Shown in pieces: positions 8,268 through 17,414 of a DNA stretch of 64,000 nt. The position numbers and the translations under genes were made by a program. The DNA is from Neorhizobium sp. JUb45 (GTDB lineage: Bacteria; Pseudomonadota; Alphaproteobacteria; Rhizobiales; Rhizobiaceae). The notes beneath the pieces were generated by a model. That model worked only from the letters and a program-made list of their open reading frames with translations. It was not told the DNA's origin and made no database searches. Each line of letters starts with the position of its first letter. Position 1 is the stretch's first letter. Location of the stretch: the NCBI RefSeq assembly GCF_004343585.1, contig NZ_SLYW01000007.1:1-64000 (forward strand). The letters are read 5' to 3'.

Positions 8268-9031
8268 CAAGTGCAGCCTTTCCCTGGAAGAACGGCCGCC
8301 CGCCGCATCTGCCTTGCGGTCCCGGCGATATCGCCGAGAATGTTCTCACGCCCGGCGATCCCGATCGCGTGCGCCTGCTGGCCGACATGCTGGAAGACGT
8401 GACCGATTTCGGCCGCAAGCGCGAATTCGCGCTCATCACCGGCACGTTTGAAGGTCAGCGGCTGACGATCTGCTCCACCGGCATCGGTGGTCCCTCGACC
8501 GAGATTGCGCTGGTCGAACTGGCCATGCTCGGCGCAAAACGCGTCGTGCGCATCGGCGGCATGTCGGCGCTGGTGGCGAATTATGCACCCGGCTCGTTTG
8601 TCGCCGTCGATCGCGCCCTCGGCGATACCGGCACCGCGCGCACCTACCGCGCCGCCGGCGGTGAAGCCAAGGCCTCGCCCGCGCTCGTGTCCGGTCTGGT
8701 CGATGCCGCGGCCGAGCTGGGGTTGACCTGTCGTCCCGGCATGGTCGCCTCCACCGACAGCTATTATTTCGGCCAGGACCGCCGTTATCGCCCCGTCGAT
8801 GACGGGCAGGATCTGTCCGGCGCCTTCATCGACGGCTTTCTGGCGCAGGGCGCTATCGGCGTCGAGATGGAGAGCGAGATCATCATGACGGTCGGCAGCG
8901 CCATCGGGCTCGAAACCGGTTGCCTGCTCGGCGTCCACGGAAACCGCGCCACGGACGAATGGCTCGACGATTACGAAGCCACCCAGCGAAATCTCCTGCG
9001 CATTGCAGGACGTGCCTTCTCGAAACAATGA
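8264..9031 (+). CDS. Nucleoside phosphorylase (uridine phosphorylase-like)
   Basis: A 255-aa member of the PNP/UDP phosphorylase superfamily. TPGDPDRV near residue 29 is the phosphate-binding loop, STGIGGPST binds phosphate/ribose, and GVEMESEII is the ribose 2'/3'-OH motif. The reaction is nucleoside plus phosphate to free base plus (deoxy)ribose-1-phosphate. Overlap with the permease stop (ATGA) and a phosphopentomutase at the end of the operon give the logic: imported nucleoside is split and the sugar phosphate moves into pentose metabolism. The exact base is not determinable, but the neighbouring dihydropyrimidine-type enzymes favour a pyrimidine. Confidence 0.88.
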   Translation: MTSAAFPWKNGRPPHLPCGPGDIAENVLTPGDPDRVRLLADMLEDVTDFGRKREFALITGTFEGQRLTICSTGIGGPSTEIALVELAMLGAKRVVRIGGMSALVANYAPGSFVAVDRALGDTGTARTYRAAGGEAKASPALVSGLVDAAAELGLTCRPGMVASTDSYYFGQDRRYRPVDDGQDLSGAFIDGFLAQGAIGVEMESEIIMTVGSAIGLETGCLLGVHGNRATDEWLDDYEATQRNLLRIAGRAFSKQ

Positions 9032-9051
9032 ACAAAAAGGGGATCACAACA

Positions 9052-10056
9052 ATGTTCAAGTTCCGCGTCACCACGGCAGCAAGCCTTGCCGCCCTGATCA
9101 CCTCGCCCTTCTTCGCCACGACGGCGGAAGCCGCCGACAAGGTGATCCTGCAGATCGACGGCGCCGCCGCACCGTTTTATGCGCCGCTTTATGCCGGCGT
9201 CGAGAAGGGCATCTTCGAGAAGAACGGCATCGAGGTCGAGTTCATCTATGCCGCCGCCGCCGACATCCTCACCAACATCGCCGCCGGCAATGTCGATTTT
9301 GGTTTCCCGAACGGTGATGCCGTTGTTGCCGCTGCCGCCAATGGTCTGCCGGTCAAGGTCGTCCACACGACCTACCAGCGCGGCATCGGCGCGCTTCTGG
9401 CCAAGGAAGCAAGCGGTATCAAGACCTACAAGGACCTGAAGGGCAAGAAGATCGCCGTCACCAGCCTTGCCAGCCCGAACTACCTGCAGCTGCAGGTCGG
9501 CCTCCAGCAGGCGGGCCTGACGCTCGATGACGTCACCGTCGAAGTCGTCGCCACCGGCGCCATCGTCCAGTCGCTGCAGGCCGGTCAGGTCGATGCGATC
9601 GTCTTCTCCGAGCTTCGCAAGTACAATCTCGAAGCCGACGGCACCAAGATCACCATGATCCTGTCCAACGACTTCCTGCCGTCCTTCGGCAATGTCGTCG
9701 TCACCAGCGACACAAAGCTTGCCGAAAACGCCGACGTCGTGAAGCGTTTCACCACCGCCGTCACCCAGTCCTATGAATGGGTCATCGACGGCCACGTGCC
9801 GGAAGCCCTCGACATCGCGCTCGAAAAATACGCCCCGACCTGGCCGAAGGATCAGAAGCCGATCCTCACCACCGCCTTCGAAAAGACCTTCGTTCCGTCG
9901 GTCTGGCAGAGCGCGCTGACCAAGGAAAAGGGTCTCGGCGCAGCCGATATCGCCGGTTGGCAGAAGAACGCCGATATCCTGGTGCAGTTCAAGGTGATCG
10001 ACAGCGCGCCGAAGGCTGAAGACTTCGTCGTCGATCCGTCCATGATCGGAAAGTAA
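9052..10056 (+). CDS. NMT1/THI5-like periplasmic substrate-binding protein
   Basis: A 334-aa secreted binding protein. A signal peptide (Lys/Arg start, hydrophobic core, TAEAA cleavage near residue 24) is followed by an NMT1-type domain with GAAAPFYAPLYAGVEKGIF near the mature N-terminus. AAGNVDFGFPNGDAVVAA is typical of SsuA/ThiY proteins. The ATG at 9052 has AAGGGG upstream; an ATG at 9028 overlapping the preceding stop (ATGA) would add eight residues. Family members bind HMP-like pyrimidines, sulfonates or nitrate; the operon partners point to a nucleoside or nucleobase. Confidence 0.88.
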   Translation: MFKFRVTTAASLAALITSPFFATTAEAADKVILQIDGAAAPFYAPLYAGVEKGIFEKNGIEVEFIYAAAADILTNIAAGNVDFGFPNGDAVVAAAANGLPVKVVHTTYQRGIGALLAKEASGIKTYKDLKGKKIAVTSLASPNYLQLQVGLQQAGLTLDDVTVEVVATGAIVQSLQAGQVDAIVFSELRKYNLEADGTKITMILSNDFLPSFGNVVVTSDTKLAENADVVKRFTTAVTQSYEWVIDGHVPEALDIALEKYAPTWPKDQKPILTTAFEKTFVPSVWQSALTKEKGLGAADIAGWQKNADILVQFKVIDSAPKAEDFVVDPSMIGK

Positions 10057-10061
10057 GCCTG

Positions 10062-10805
10062 ATGATTCTGCGTGGCATTGCGGGTCTGATCGCGACCCTC
10101 GTCCTGTGGACGGCAATCGTCTATCTCTTGGATGTCCCGGCATTTCTGCTGCCGGGCCCTGTCGAAGTGTTCAACCGTATTGTCTTCCTGTTCGAAAACG
10201 CCAAGCTCGCCCGCCACATCTGGGTGACGCTGTCGGAAATCGTCGCGGGCTTCGTGTTCGGAACCGCCGCCGGTATCTTTGCCGGCGTGGTTTTCGCACG
10301 TTTCCCGCGGGCAGAACGCTTTGCCACGCCGCTCATTCTGCTTTTGCAGACCGCCCCGAAAATCGCCATCGCGCCGCTTCTGCTGTTGTGGCTCGGCATC
10401 GGGCCGACTCCCAAAATCGTGCTGATCGCCATCGTGACGTTCTTCCCGGTCATGTCCGGCATGGTGACGGGCCTGCGTTATGGTGAAGGCAGTTTCCGCG
10501 ATCTCGCCGCCGTGCTGAAACTCAGCCCCTGGCAGCGGTTCCGCCATATCGAACTGCCCTCGGCGCTGCCGTCGGTTCTCGCCGGAATGGCGGTCGCCAC
10601 CACGTTGGCCATGACCGCCGCTGTCATCGGCGAGCTGATCGGCGCCAATGAGGGGCTTGGTTATCTTCTGTCGTCCGGTCAGGAGAACAGCGACACGTCG
10701 GTGGTCATCGGCATGGTCATTCTGTTGTCGTTGATCGGCTGGGCCTTCTACGAAGTCATCGAACTGATCCGCCGCCGTTCGCTCGGCCGGTTTCAGCTTT
10801 CGTGA
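10062..10805 (+). CDS. ABC transporter permease 2 (NitT/TauT type)
   Basis: A 247-aa membrane protein similar in plan to the permease at 7503: about six membrane segments, QTAPKIAIAPLLLLW, and the coupling loop near LKLSPWQRFRHIELPSALPS. It follows the binding protein by 5 bp. Having two different permeases in one NitT/TauT system, rather than a homodimer, is less common in this family. Confidence 0.88.
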   Translation: MILRGIAGLIATLVLWTAIVYLLDVPAFLLPGPVEVFNRIVFLFENAKLARHIWVTLSEIVAGFVFGTAAGIFAGVVFARFPRAERFATPLILLLQTAPKIAIAPLLLLWLGIGPTPKIVLIAIVTFFPVMSGMVTGLRYGEGSFRDLAAVLKLSPWQRFRHIELPSALPSVLAGMAVATTLAMTAAVIGELIGANEGLGYLLSSGQENSDTSVVIGMVILLSLIGWAFYEVIELIRRRSLGRFQLS

Positions 10806-10813
10806 GATAAAAA

Positions 10814-11992
10814 ATGGCACGCGTATTCCTCTGCGTTCTCGATTCCGTCGGTTGCGGCGGTGCGCCCGATGCGGCACGTTATGGTGACGAGGGCGCCAAC
10901 ACGCTGCTGCATATTGCCGAAGCCTGCGCCGAAGGCCGTGCGCAGGATGGCAGGAGCGGACTGCTGACGGTGCCGAACATGGATGCGCTTGGCCTTGGCG
11001 CGGCGATCACGCGCGCCTCGGGCAAGACAGCCCCTGGCCTGTCGGCCGTGCCGACCGGTCGCTACGGCGCAGCGCAGGAAATCTCGGCCGGTAAGGATAC
11101 CCAGTCCGGCCATTGGGAACTGGCGGGCGTGCCTGTCGAGCGTGACTGGCATTATTTTCCGCGTACCGAGCCGGCTTTCCCTGCCGATCTGATGGCGGAA
11201 CTGGTGTCACGCGCCGGCATTGCCGGCACGCTTGCCAACAACCACGCCTCCGGCACCGAAGTCATCGACGCCTTTGGTCTCGACCATATCGCGACCGGCA
11301 AGCCGATCGTCTACACATCTGCCGACAGCGTCGTGCAGATTGCCGCGCACGAAACCCATTACGGGCTCGACCGACTGCTGGAAACCTGCCGGATCGCCGC
11401 GGACATCTTCCATCCGCTCAATGTCGGCCGCATCATCGCGCGGCCGTTCGTCGGTGAAGCGCCGGGCAGTTTCACCCGCACCGCCAATCGCAAGGATTTT
11501 GCCATCGCACCGCCTGACGGCACGCTCTGCGACCGGGTGGTTGCTGCCGGCGGTTGCGTGCATGCAGTCGGCAAGATCGGCGACATTTTTGCGATGAAGA
11601 GCATTACCGGCGTCTCCAAGGGCAAGGACGACATGGCCCTGTTCGACCACGTCCTTGACTGGACGGGCAAGGCGAAGGACGGTGATCTGGTATTCGCCAA
11701 TTTCATCGAGTTCGACAGCCTCTGGGGCCATCGTCGCAACGTTTCCGGTTATGCCCGTGCACTCGAAACCTTCGATGCCCGCCTGCCGGAACTGACGCGT
11801 CGCCTGCGCGAAGGCGATCTTCTCATCATCACCGCCGATCATGGCAATGATCCGACCTGGCCGGGGACGGATCATACGCGCGAGCGCGTGCCCGTGCTTG
11901 TCACCGGGCCGGGCGTCACGGCATCGCCGCTGGGCATCATCGCGTTCGCGGATGTGGCGACCATGGTCGCCGTGCATCTCAACTTGGGTTAG
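10814..11992 (+). CDS. deoB: Phosphopentomutase
   Basis: A 392-aa alkaline-phosphatase-superfamily mutase converting (deoxy)ribose-1-phosphate to the 5-phosphate. The metal and active-site motifs are present: LDSVGCGGAPDA at the N-terminus (Asp10), SAGKDTQSGHWE, and the C-terminal TADHGNDPT...TDHTRE. The length is normal for DeoB. It closes the transporter/phosphorylase operon, 8 bp after the permease. A diverged copy of its last 50 codons lies at 14566-14717, beyond an IS-scarred patch, so the 3' end of this gene has taken part in a rearrangement. Confidence 0.93.
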   Translation: MARVFLCVLDSVGCGGAPDAARYGDEGANTLLHIAEACAEGRAQDGRSGLLTVPNMDALGLGAAITRASGKTAPGLSAVPTGRYGAAQEISAGKDTQSGHWELAGVPVERDWHYFPRTEPAFPADLMAELVSRAGIAGTLANNHASGTEVIDAFGLDHIATGKPIVYTSADSVVQIAAHETHYGLDRLLETCRIAADIFHPLNVGRIIARPFVGEAPGSFTRTANRKDFAIAPPDGTLCDRVVAAGGCVHAVGKIGDIFAMKSITGVSKGKDDMALFDHVLDWTGKAKDGDLVFANFIEFDSLWGHRRNVSGYARALETFDARLPELTRRLREGDLLIITADHGNDPTWPGTDHTRERVPVLVTGPGVTASPLGIIAFADVATMVAVHLNLG

Positions 11993-12116
11993 AGCATCGC
12001 CGACTTAATTGTCAGCGCGTCCCTCGTCCTCGAGGATACGGCATCGCCAAACATATCGACATCAGGCCGGGTGTCGCGCCCGAACTGACGACGCCTAACG
12101 CGCGGCAGGGAGGCGA

Positions 12117-12302
12117 ATGCGAAACGGCTGTAGCGAGATCTTCAACGGCCGTATGCGCCACGACCTGCTCCGTGAGAGCCTGTTCTTCGGACAGGATCAT
12201 GCCTGCAGCGCGATTGCAGAATGGTCGACAATCATAACAGTTTCCCGGCCGCACTCATCGCTCGGATACCGGACCCCGGCAAACTATGCCGGGGTCTGCG
12301 CC
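12117..12302 (+). pseudogene. IS3-type transposase (orfB) C-terminal remnant
   Basis: The reading FNGRMRHDLLRESLFFGQ followed by SRPHSSLGYRTPANYAG matches the C-terminus of IS3-family OrfB integrase domains, with the final acidic region lost. No start, no DDE core and no intact ends are visible, so it is a dead fragment. Confidence 0.7.
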
Positions 12303-12447
12303 ACGACTGGCTCAACGCCGCGCATTGTGCGAACGTCGCGGTTCCGCCGTGTTTCGAACCTCCAACCTCGCCATCTGGGGTATCCAGAACCGCCAAGGCG
12401 CTCATTGCAGCTGGATTAGACGTGGTGGCAAGATCTTGGGCCACAGG

Positions 12448-13953
12448 TCATTTTCCGACGAGAGGAACGTTACTGGTCGAAAACAAATGGCTGGTCGATG
12501 TCGGAAGCGGATTGGGATTGCTTGCGCTCTTAGACGTATTATGACAGCCAAAACAGCCATTCTGGAATGCGGGCCGTATGCCTTGCCCTACTTTCTGGTG
12601 ATAGGTTTCCATCGTCGTATTGGCGAGAAGGAGCGAGCCGACCTGCTGACTATTGTCGGCCGGTGCGGAGGGTATCGAACCATTGCGGGTCCAGACCGCT
12701 CCAACCTGTATATAATTGGAGCGCAGGTCCTTTCCGGTTGGCGTGTTGGCGAGCATGTAGTCGATATTGGTATTCAATGTGAAAAGCTGCGTGTTGTTGT
12801 TGGCTGACGCTGGCTCAGGCAGGCTCCCCCAAGGGTTGACACGGTAGGTATTGTTCGGGCCAACGACGTTGCCTTGGGTTGCGACGACATTGCCAGCGTT
12901 ATCGACCGTCATTTGAGGCACCAGCGCCCCGTCCTGCGAGCCGTTGGGCTGCATGAAATTCCACTGCCCGGCAGAGTTATAGGGCACAGGAACGGCTGGC
13001 GCTTCAATGGGCTGGTCGAGCGGAGGCATGAACGACAGATAATAGGTATTGTCCGGTGCATTCGATTTGTGCTCGAATGTTGCCCAGACCATTTCCGGGT
13101 GCCCCTGAACCGTGCCGACCACATGCATGCCGACCAGTGCGAGCTGTTTGGTGACAGTGGCAGGCGTGCCAATTGTCCATTTGGCTGCGCCTATTGCACC
13201 CTGATAATTGGGAACGTCGGCGGTAATGGTGACATAGTCCGTCAGGCTGCCATTGACTTTCGCGGCATCAATCCAGGACGTCTTGATCTCCATGGTCAGC
13301 GCTTCAGCGTCTTTTACGGCGGCACCCTTGCTGGTCACATAGTTCAGCAACGCATTCAAATCTGCCGCGGAATTCGGGAATTCCGACGTTTGAGGCAAAG
13401 CGCCGTTGGTAACAGCGGTGTTGAACCAGGCGTAAACGTCATTGGTGTGAACGGCATAATAGACAAGTGAGCCGTTCAGCGACATGAGAGCATCGCCGCC
13501 ACCAGCCTGGCCGCCCGGCTGAATATTCTCGGCCAGCAGACCCTTTACCACCATGTTATTGACCGTTGAGCGAAACGAGGTGATCTCACCGGATTTGTCG
13601 CTTCTTAAAAATCCGGTGTTGTCGCCCTGGATATAGATGCCTTGCCCCTGCTGGTTGAAGTTGACGTTATAGAATTGTGGAGATGTTATCGTGACGCCGC
13701 TCCCGGATGGCGAGGTCAGCCAGAGAAACATCTGCTGACCCCATTTATAAAAGTCGCACTTGGTATTGTTTTGGGGGAACGCTAAACTGTTGGCGAAAAC
13801 GATCGGGCCATCCTTGGCGATCTTATTGTTTGCAAACCAACTTTGAAACTCTGCGGGCCCGATGGAACAGCTCGCTGCCGGGTTATACTGGGCATGTGCA
13901 GTGCCGCCTAAAGCGAGAATGGCTGACGATAGAATCAACATCTTTCCAAACAT
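12448..13953 (-). CDS. Exported protein with one CxxCH haem-binding motif
   Basis: A 501-aa protein. The signal peptide (MFGKMLIL, hydrophobic core, cleavage after GTAHA near residue 21) predicts export. Mature regions are rich in Asn, Gln, Gly, Thr and Ser with few charges. Near the C-terminus NGCFGCHN contains CFGCH, a c-type haem attachment motif, and TMETYHQ upstream could offer a ligand. Only one such motif is present and no other catalytic pattern is recognised, so cytochrome c-like is as far as I can go. IS fragments flank it on both sides, which suggests recent acquisition. Confidence 0.75.
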   Translation of the reverse strand: MFGKMLILSSAILALGGTAHAQYNPAASCSIGPAEFQSWFANNKIAKDGPIVFANSLAFPQNNTKCDFYKWGQQMFLWLTSPSGSGVTITSPQFYNVNFNQQGQGIYIQGDNTGFLRSDKSGEITSFRSTVNNMVVKGLLAENIQPGGQAGGGDALMSLNGSLVYYAVHTNDVYAWFNTAVTNGALPQTSEFPNSAADLNALLNYVTSKGAAVKDAEALTMEIKTSWIDAAKVNGSLTDYVTITADVPNYQGAIGAAKWTIGTPATVTKQLALVGMHVVGTVQGHPEMVWATFEHKSNAPDNTYYLSFMPPLDQPIEAPAVPVPYNSAGQWNFMQPNGSQDGALVPQMTVDNAGNVVATQGNVVGPNNTYRVNPWGSLPEPASANNNTQLFTLNTNIDYMLANTPTGKDLRSNYIQVGAVWTRNGSIPSAPADNSQQVGSLLLANTTMETYHQKVGQGIRPAFQNGCFGCHNTSKSASNPNPLPTSTSHLFSTSNVPLVGK

Positions 13954-14273
13954 TGCGAACCTCCAAAATGTGAGAAAACCACCAGAGGTTGTCCTATCAA
14001 AAAATCACCAGTGCGGTAAGCTATTTTCTACTAAAGGTAGTATTTTTTGTTACTTCTCCAACTATGCGTCTGTCGGAATGACTGTTTTTGGGTCAACGTC
14101 GCCGTCCCGGCTGATCACCTTCGAGAGGCTGCTAAAGAAAGCAATCTAAGTGTTTGGTCCCGGCGTTTGGTGGACTGGCTCGAAAGTCCAACCTGTTGGT
14201 CTCCGCGCCGAACTGAGCCGGTTAGGCGCATAAGGGGATGCGGACTAAAACCTGGATCACCAGGAGTTAGTTC
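13954..14273. other. Intergenic region with the upstream part of an IS remnant
   Basis: The left part must hold the promoter of the leftward exported protein, but no clear -35/-10 stands out. From about 14150 to 14273 the sequence leads into the orfA remnant and probably represents the IS left end. No gene is supported. Confidence 0.4.
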
Positions 14274-14551
14274 ATGTATTCCCACGCTGACAGAATTCGC
14301 TGAGGAACTGGTATCGCGAATACCAGCAGCATCATGACCTGCGCGTTCGTTGTGCGGCTCGCGCACCGAAGTTTTCCGAGGCCCAGAAGGGGGCGGCGAT
14401 TGAGCACTACCGCACTCAGGATCGCTTTATCTCTGCAGCGATGAGGGCGTTGGGTTATCCAGGTCGCGGGACTTTGACAGCATGGGTTCGAGAGGCGTTT
14501 CCGGAGACGAGGACATCGATCCTTAGTTGGGGCAAGGTTTTGCGCCTTTGA
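14274..14551 (+). pseudogene. IS3-type transposase orfA remnant with internal deletion
   Basis: An ATG at 14274 with GGAG upstream starts MYSHADRIR and then hits a stop. In another frame NWYREYQQHHDLRVRCA continues through KFSEAQKGAAIEHYRTQD to RALGYPGRGTLTAWVREAFP, ending at 14551. Both pieces belong to the N-terminal helix-turn-helix OrfA of IS3-like elements, so a piece between them has been deleted. The tail just after it (GTTGGGGCAAGG, GCGCCCTGAAGA) recurs near 42063-42110. Confidence 0.7.
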
Positions 14552-14565
14552 TGACAGCGCCCTGA

Positions 14566-14717
14566 AGACGAGCCGCCTGCGCGAAGGCGATCTTCTCATC
14601 ATCACTGCCGATCACGGCAATGATCCGACTTGGGCTGGTACGGACCATACCCGCGAACGGGTGCCGGTGCTGGTGACCGGATCAGACGTCACGCCGCAGC
14701 CAATCGCGTTTAATTAA
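14566..14717 (+). pseudogene. Displaced deoB 3'-end fragment
   Basis: The frame reads SRLREGDLLIITADHGNDP, then TDHTRERVPVLVTG and ends PIAFN-stop. It repeats the C-terminal metal-binding region of the intact deoB at 11800-11950. The first 30 nt are nearly identical and the rest is diverged, and it breaks off at the GIIAF position. No start or upstream part exists, so it is not a gene. Confidence 0.85.
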
Positions 14718-15208
14718 GTCATGCGCGACGTTCTAAGGAGCGCTTGTGTCGAATGATCATCACAAACAAAAAGATGTGTGTGACGACGAGTGCTCGAAAA
14801 CGCAAGCCGCAGCGAATGTTGCAGCCTACGTCTATCAAAGTCCATCATCCTGATGGTTATGCACCGATAAGTGTCCAAAACTTCCTGATAGAAACCAGTA
14901 CTCTCTTCGGACTGACCCGACGAACATTTGCAGCGGGACGCCATCGGCAGCTGCATGCCGGGCTGCCCGATCTAGTTTTTTGGAGCTGATGTCGGCGGGT
15001 CTTTGAGGTGACCCCGACATAAGCTATATGCAGCTTGGTTGTCTTGAAGAGTCTCTTGCTGACCTTTTGATGGAGCGCCTTGGTCTAACTAAGTTAAGGG
15101 ATAAGCCCGGCAAACTCGAACTTGGTGCCGATCTGACCGCTCCGAGTTTGACGGGCCGAAAACGTCAGGGGCTGTTGCTGGCCTCAACATTCATTTGCAG
15201 GAATAATT
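14718..15208. other. Intergenic region without a recognisable gene
   Basis: Short open frames occur (for example from 15028) but none has a recognisable product or convincing start. The only signal used is AGGA just before the GTG at 15209. Confidence 0.45.
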
Positions 15209-15973
15209 GTGAGCGCCACCGAAAACTTTCCGCCCGTTGTCTACGCTATCGCCGACGTCCATGGACGCGCCGATCTTCTCGGCGCGATGCTCGATTACAT
15301 CGCCGAGGAATCGAATAAACTCCAATCCAAACCGGTTGTGATCTTCCTGGGCGATCTGATTGATCGTGGCCCTCATAGTCCAAAGGTCCTGGATCAGGTC
15401 TGTTCGACACTCGACCTCTATCCTGGGTCCTGCCTGATCCTTGGTAACCATGACTTTTACCTACGTGAGCTCCTTCGTGGGACGCTCAGGGATGAGGATG
15501 CCGTCAACTGGATGGATTGGGGAGGTACCGCGACGGTTAGCGCATATTCCAGTCACCCAGTGCCCGCATTCGAAAACATCGCCGCAGATATACGCCAAAC
15601 CTTTCCGCACCATGTGGATTTGCTGGATCATGCACGGACATTCACCGAGATCGGGCGCTTCTGCTTCGTTCACGCCGGCATACGTCCCGGCATTCAGCTC
15701 GTAAATCAAGATGCCTATGACTTGCGGTGGATCCGTGCAGGTTTTCTTGACCACGTCGACGCTCATGACCACATCGTTTTGCATGGTCACACAATCACGC
15801 AATCCCTTCGGCCGGAAGTCTATTCAAATCGTATCGCCTTGGATACCGGAGCATATCGCTCAGGACGCCTGAGCGCTGCCGTAATAACCGAAGATGCGCT
15901 CTCACATTTCCTTTGTACCGAATTGGCCGAGAGCGGCGCAATTGAAGTCCGCGAGTGGCGAGCAACGGAATAA
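15209..15973 (+). CDS. Calcineurin-like metallophosphoesterase (Ser/Thr phosphatase type)
   Basis: A 254-aa cytosolic phosphatase with all five dimetal motifs: DVHGR near residue 17, GDLIDRGP near 47, GNHD near 78, HAGIRP near 155 and HGHT near 195. The layout is that of bacteriophage-lambda-type protein phosphatases (PrpA/ApaH-like small PPPs). The start is GTG, supported by AGGA 8 nt upstream and by the DVHGR spacing. It stands alone between an IS-scarred patch and the convergent PLP-enzyme gene, so the context does not reveal the substrate. Confidence 0.88.
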   Translation: MSATENFPPVVYAIADVHGRADLLGAMLDYIAEESNKLQSKPVVIFLGDLIDRGPHSPKVLDQVCSTLDLYPGSCLILGNHDFYLRELLRGTLRDEDAVNWMDWGGTATVSAYSSHPVPAFENIAADIRQTFPHHVDLLDHARTFTEIGRFCFVHAGIRPGIQLVNQDAYDLRWIRAGFLDHVDAHDHIVLHGHTITQSLRPEVYSNRIALDTGAYRSGRLSAAVITEDALSHFLCTELAESGAIEVREWRATE

Positions 15974-16213
15974 CAAGACATGGAACCCTTCTTTCGAAGG
16001 CCCTTTTGTTGAGCCGGGGCACCAACAGCTGAGTTGCATAATGGCGGTCAGATAAGGTCGTAAGACTGTGCTCGCCGTTTCAAACCTATCGACAGCTGTA
16101 GGATATGTCCTGCCTCAAGGCGGGCAATGCGGCGTCCTGTCGTCCGAAACCTGTTGCTACTGGACGCCTTTTGATGAAATTATGCCGACCTAGGGCTTTT
16201 GTTCTCGATCCGC

Positions 16214-17383
16214 TTACGTGGTCCTGAAATGAGGCTGCAATGCTGCAGCCAGACGATCGGCGATTGCGGTCATCGTACCGGCATTGCCGCCTTGCGCCGT
16301 CACGAACTGAGTCCCGATCCTGAGCGCATATCCGCCCGGTCTTGTCGGGTCGGCGCAGGTGCCGACAAGGATGCCCTGTCGCTCGAGCGCCAGCATCGCC
16401 TGCGCAGGCGGCGTGGCGGGATCGATGGGAACCAGAACCTGATGGGTAAAGGTTTCGCCTTCCTTTGGTGCGATTACCGGCACGCCGTTGGCGGCGAGCC
16501 GGGCTGCGAGGACCTTCGAATTCGCGCAGATTCGTTGCGCATAATCCCGGCCGTTCGCCGTGGCTTCTTTCAGGGTGGTCAGGAATGCGGGCAGTTTGCC
16601 TGCATCGTAATTGGCCGACAGAGTGCGGTCGATGAACCGGGCCAGATGCTCGCCGTCAACCGGATCGCGGCCTGCTACCAGGCTATGCGGCCGGCCGGGC
16701 AGGGTCTTGTAGGTGGAACTGGTGATGATATCGACGCCCAGCGTCAGCGGGTTGGGAAAAGTGCCGCCTGCGATCAGGCCGGAGACATGCGAGGCATCGA
16801 AGATCGTCTTCGTGCCGACGGAGCGGGCAGCCTCGACGACCGGGCCGATATCGTCCGGCTTGATCATCACGGAGCGGCCAAGCATCACAAGTGTGGGATG
16901 CCGTTCGCGAACGAGATCGGCCGCTGCCCGGGCATCGAGACAGACGTTGACTGTATCGAAGGGCAGGTCCTCGACCTCCAGCCCGGCAAGTTCGGGCGTG
17001 CCGCCGCGCCGTTGGCTGAGATGACCGCCATGGGCGGCGGCCGGTGCCAGCAGCAGGTCGCCTGGCTTAGAAAAGGCGTGGAACACGGCGAGATTGGCGA
17101 TCGTGCAGCTTGGCAGACGCGGCTCGGCCCATTGCGCACCAAACAGCTGGCAGATCTCGGCGCGGATCGCGACTTCCAGGTCGGAGACCAGATCCGTATC
17201 CGGCTGCTCCTTGGAAAAGCTCGGCCCCATGGCAGGATAGGCGCTGAGTGCCGGCGTGTAGGCCAGTTGCGCCGCAGCACTTGGAAGATTGGCGCCGGCA
17301 TAAAGAACCAGCCTGTCGTTCGCCAGCACATCGCCGCGCGCGGCCGCCATCGTCAGCAAGTGCTGCTCGTTGGGCATTTCCAT
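16214..17383 (-). CDS. SHMT-like PLP-dependent enzyme
   Basis: A 389-aa fold-type I PLP enzyme related to serine hydroxymethyltransferase. FDASHVSGLIAGG near 195-207 corresponds to the SHMT D-x-A-H cofactor motif, STYKTLPG holds the Schiff-base Lys226, and AAHGGHLSQR corresponds to the GGHLTHG region. It is shorter than housekeeping SHMT (about 420-435 aa) and diverges at the folate-contact segments, so an alpha-methylserine or beta-hydroxy-amino-acid aldolase role is possible. The ATG at 17383 is chosen because AAGGA stands 7 nt upstream; ATGs at 17398 and 17407 are alternatives. It ends the glt-like transporter operon, which could supply its amino-acid substrate. Confidence 0.8.
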   Translation of the reverse strand: MEMPNEQHLLTMAAARGDVLANDRLVLYAGANLPSAAAQLAYTPALSAYPAMGPSFSKEQPDTDLVSDLEVAIRAEICQLFGAQWAEPRLPSCTIANLAVFHAFSKPGDLLLAPAAAHGGHLSQRRGGTPELAGLEVEDLPFDTVNVCLDARAAADLVRERHPTLVMLGRSVMIKPDDIGPVVEAARSVGTKTIFDASHVSGLIAGGTFPNPLTLGVDIITSSTYKTLPGRPHSLVAGRDPVDGEHLARFIDRTLSANYDAGKLPAFLTTLKEATANGRDYAQRICANSKVLAARLAANGVPVIAPKEGETFTHQVLVPIDPATPPAQAMLALERQGILVGTCADPTRPGGYALRIGTQFVTAQGGNAGTMTAIADRLAAALQPHFRTT

Positions 17384-17414
17384 TCCGATATCCTTCATTA
17401 CGGGCATGTGGCGG

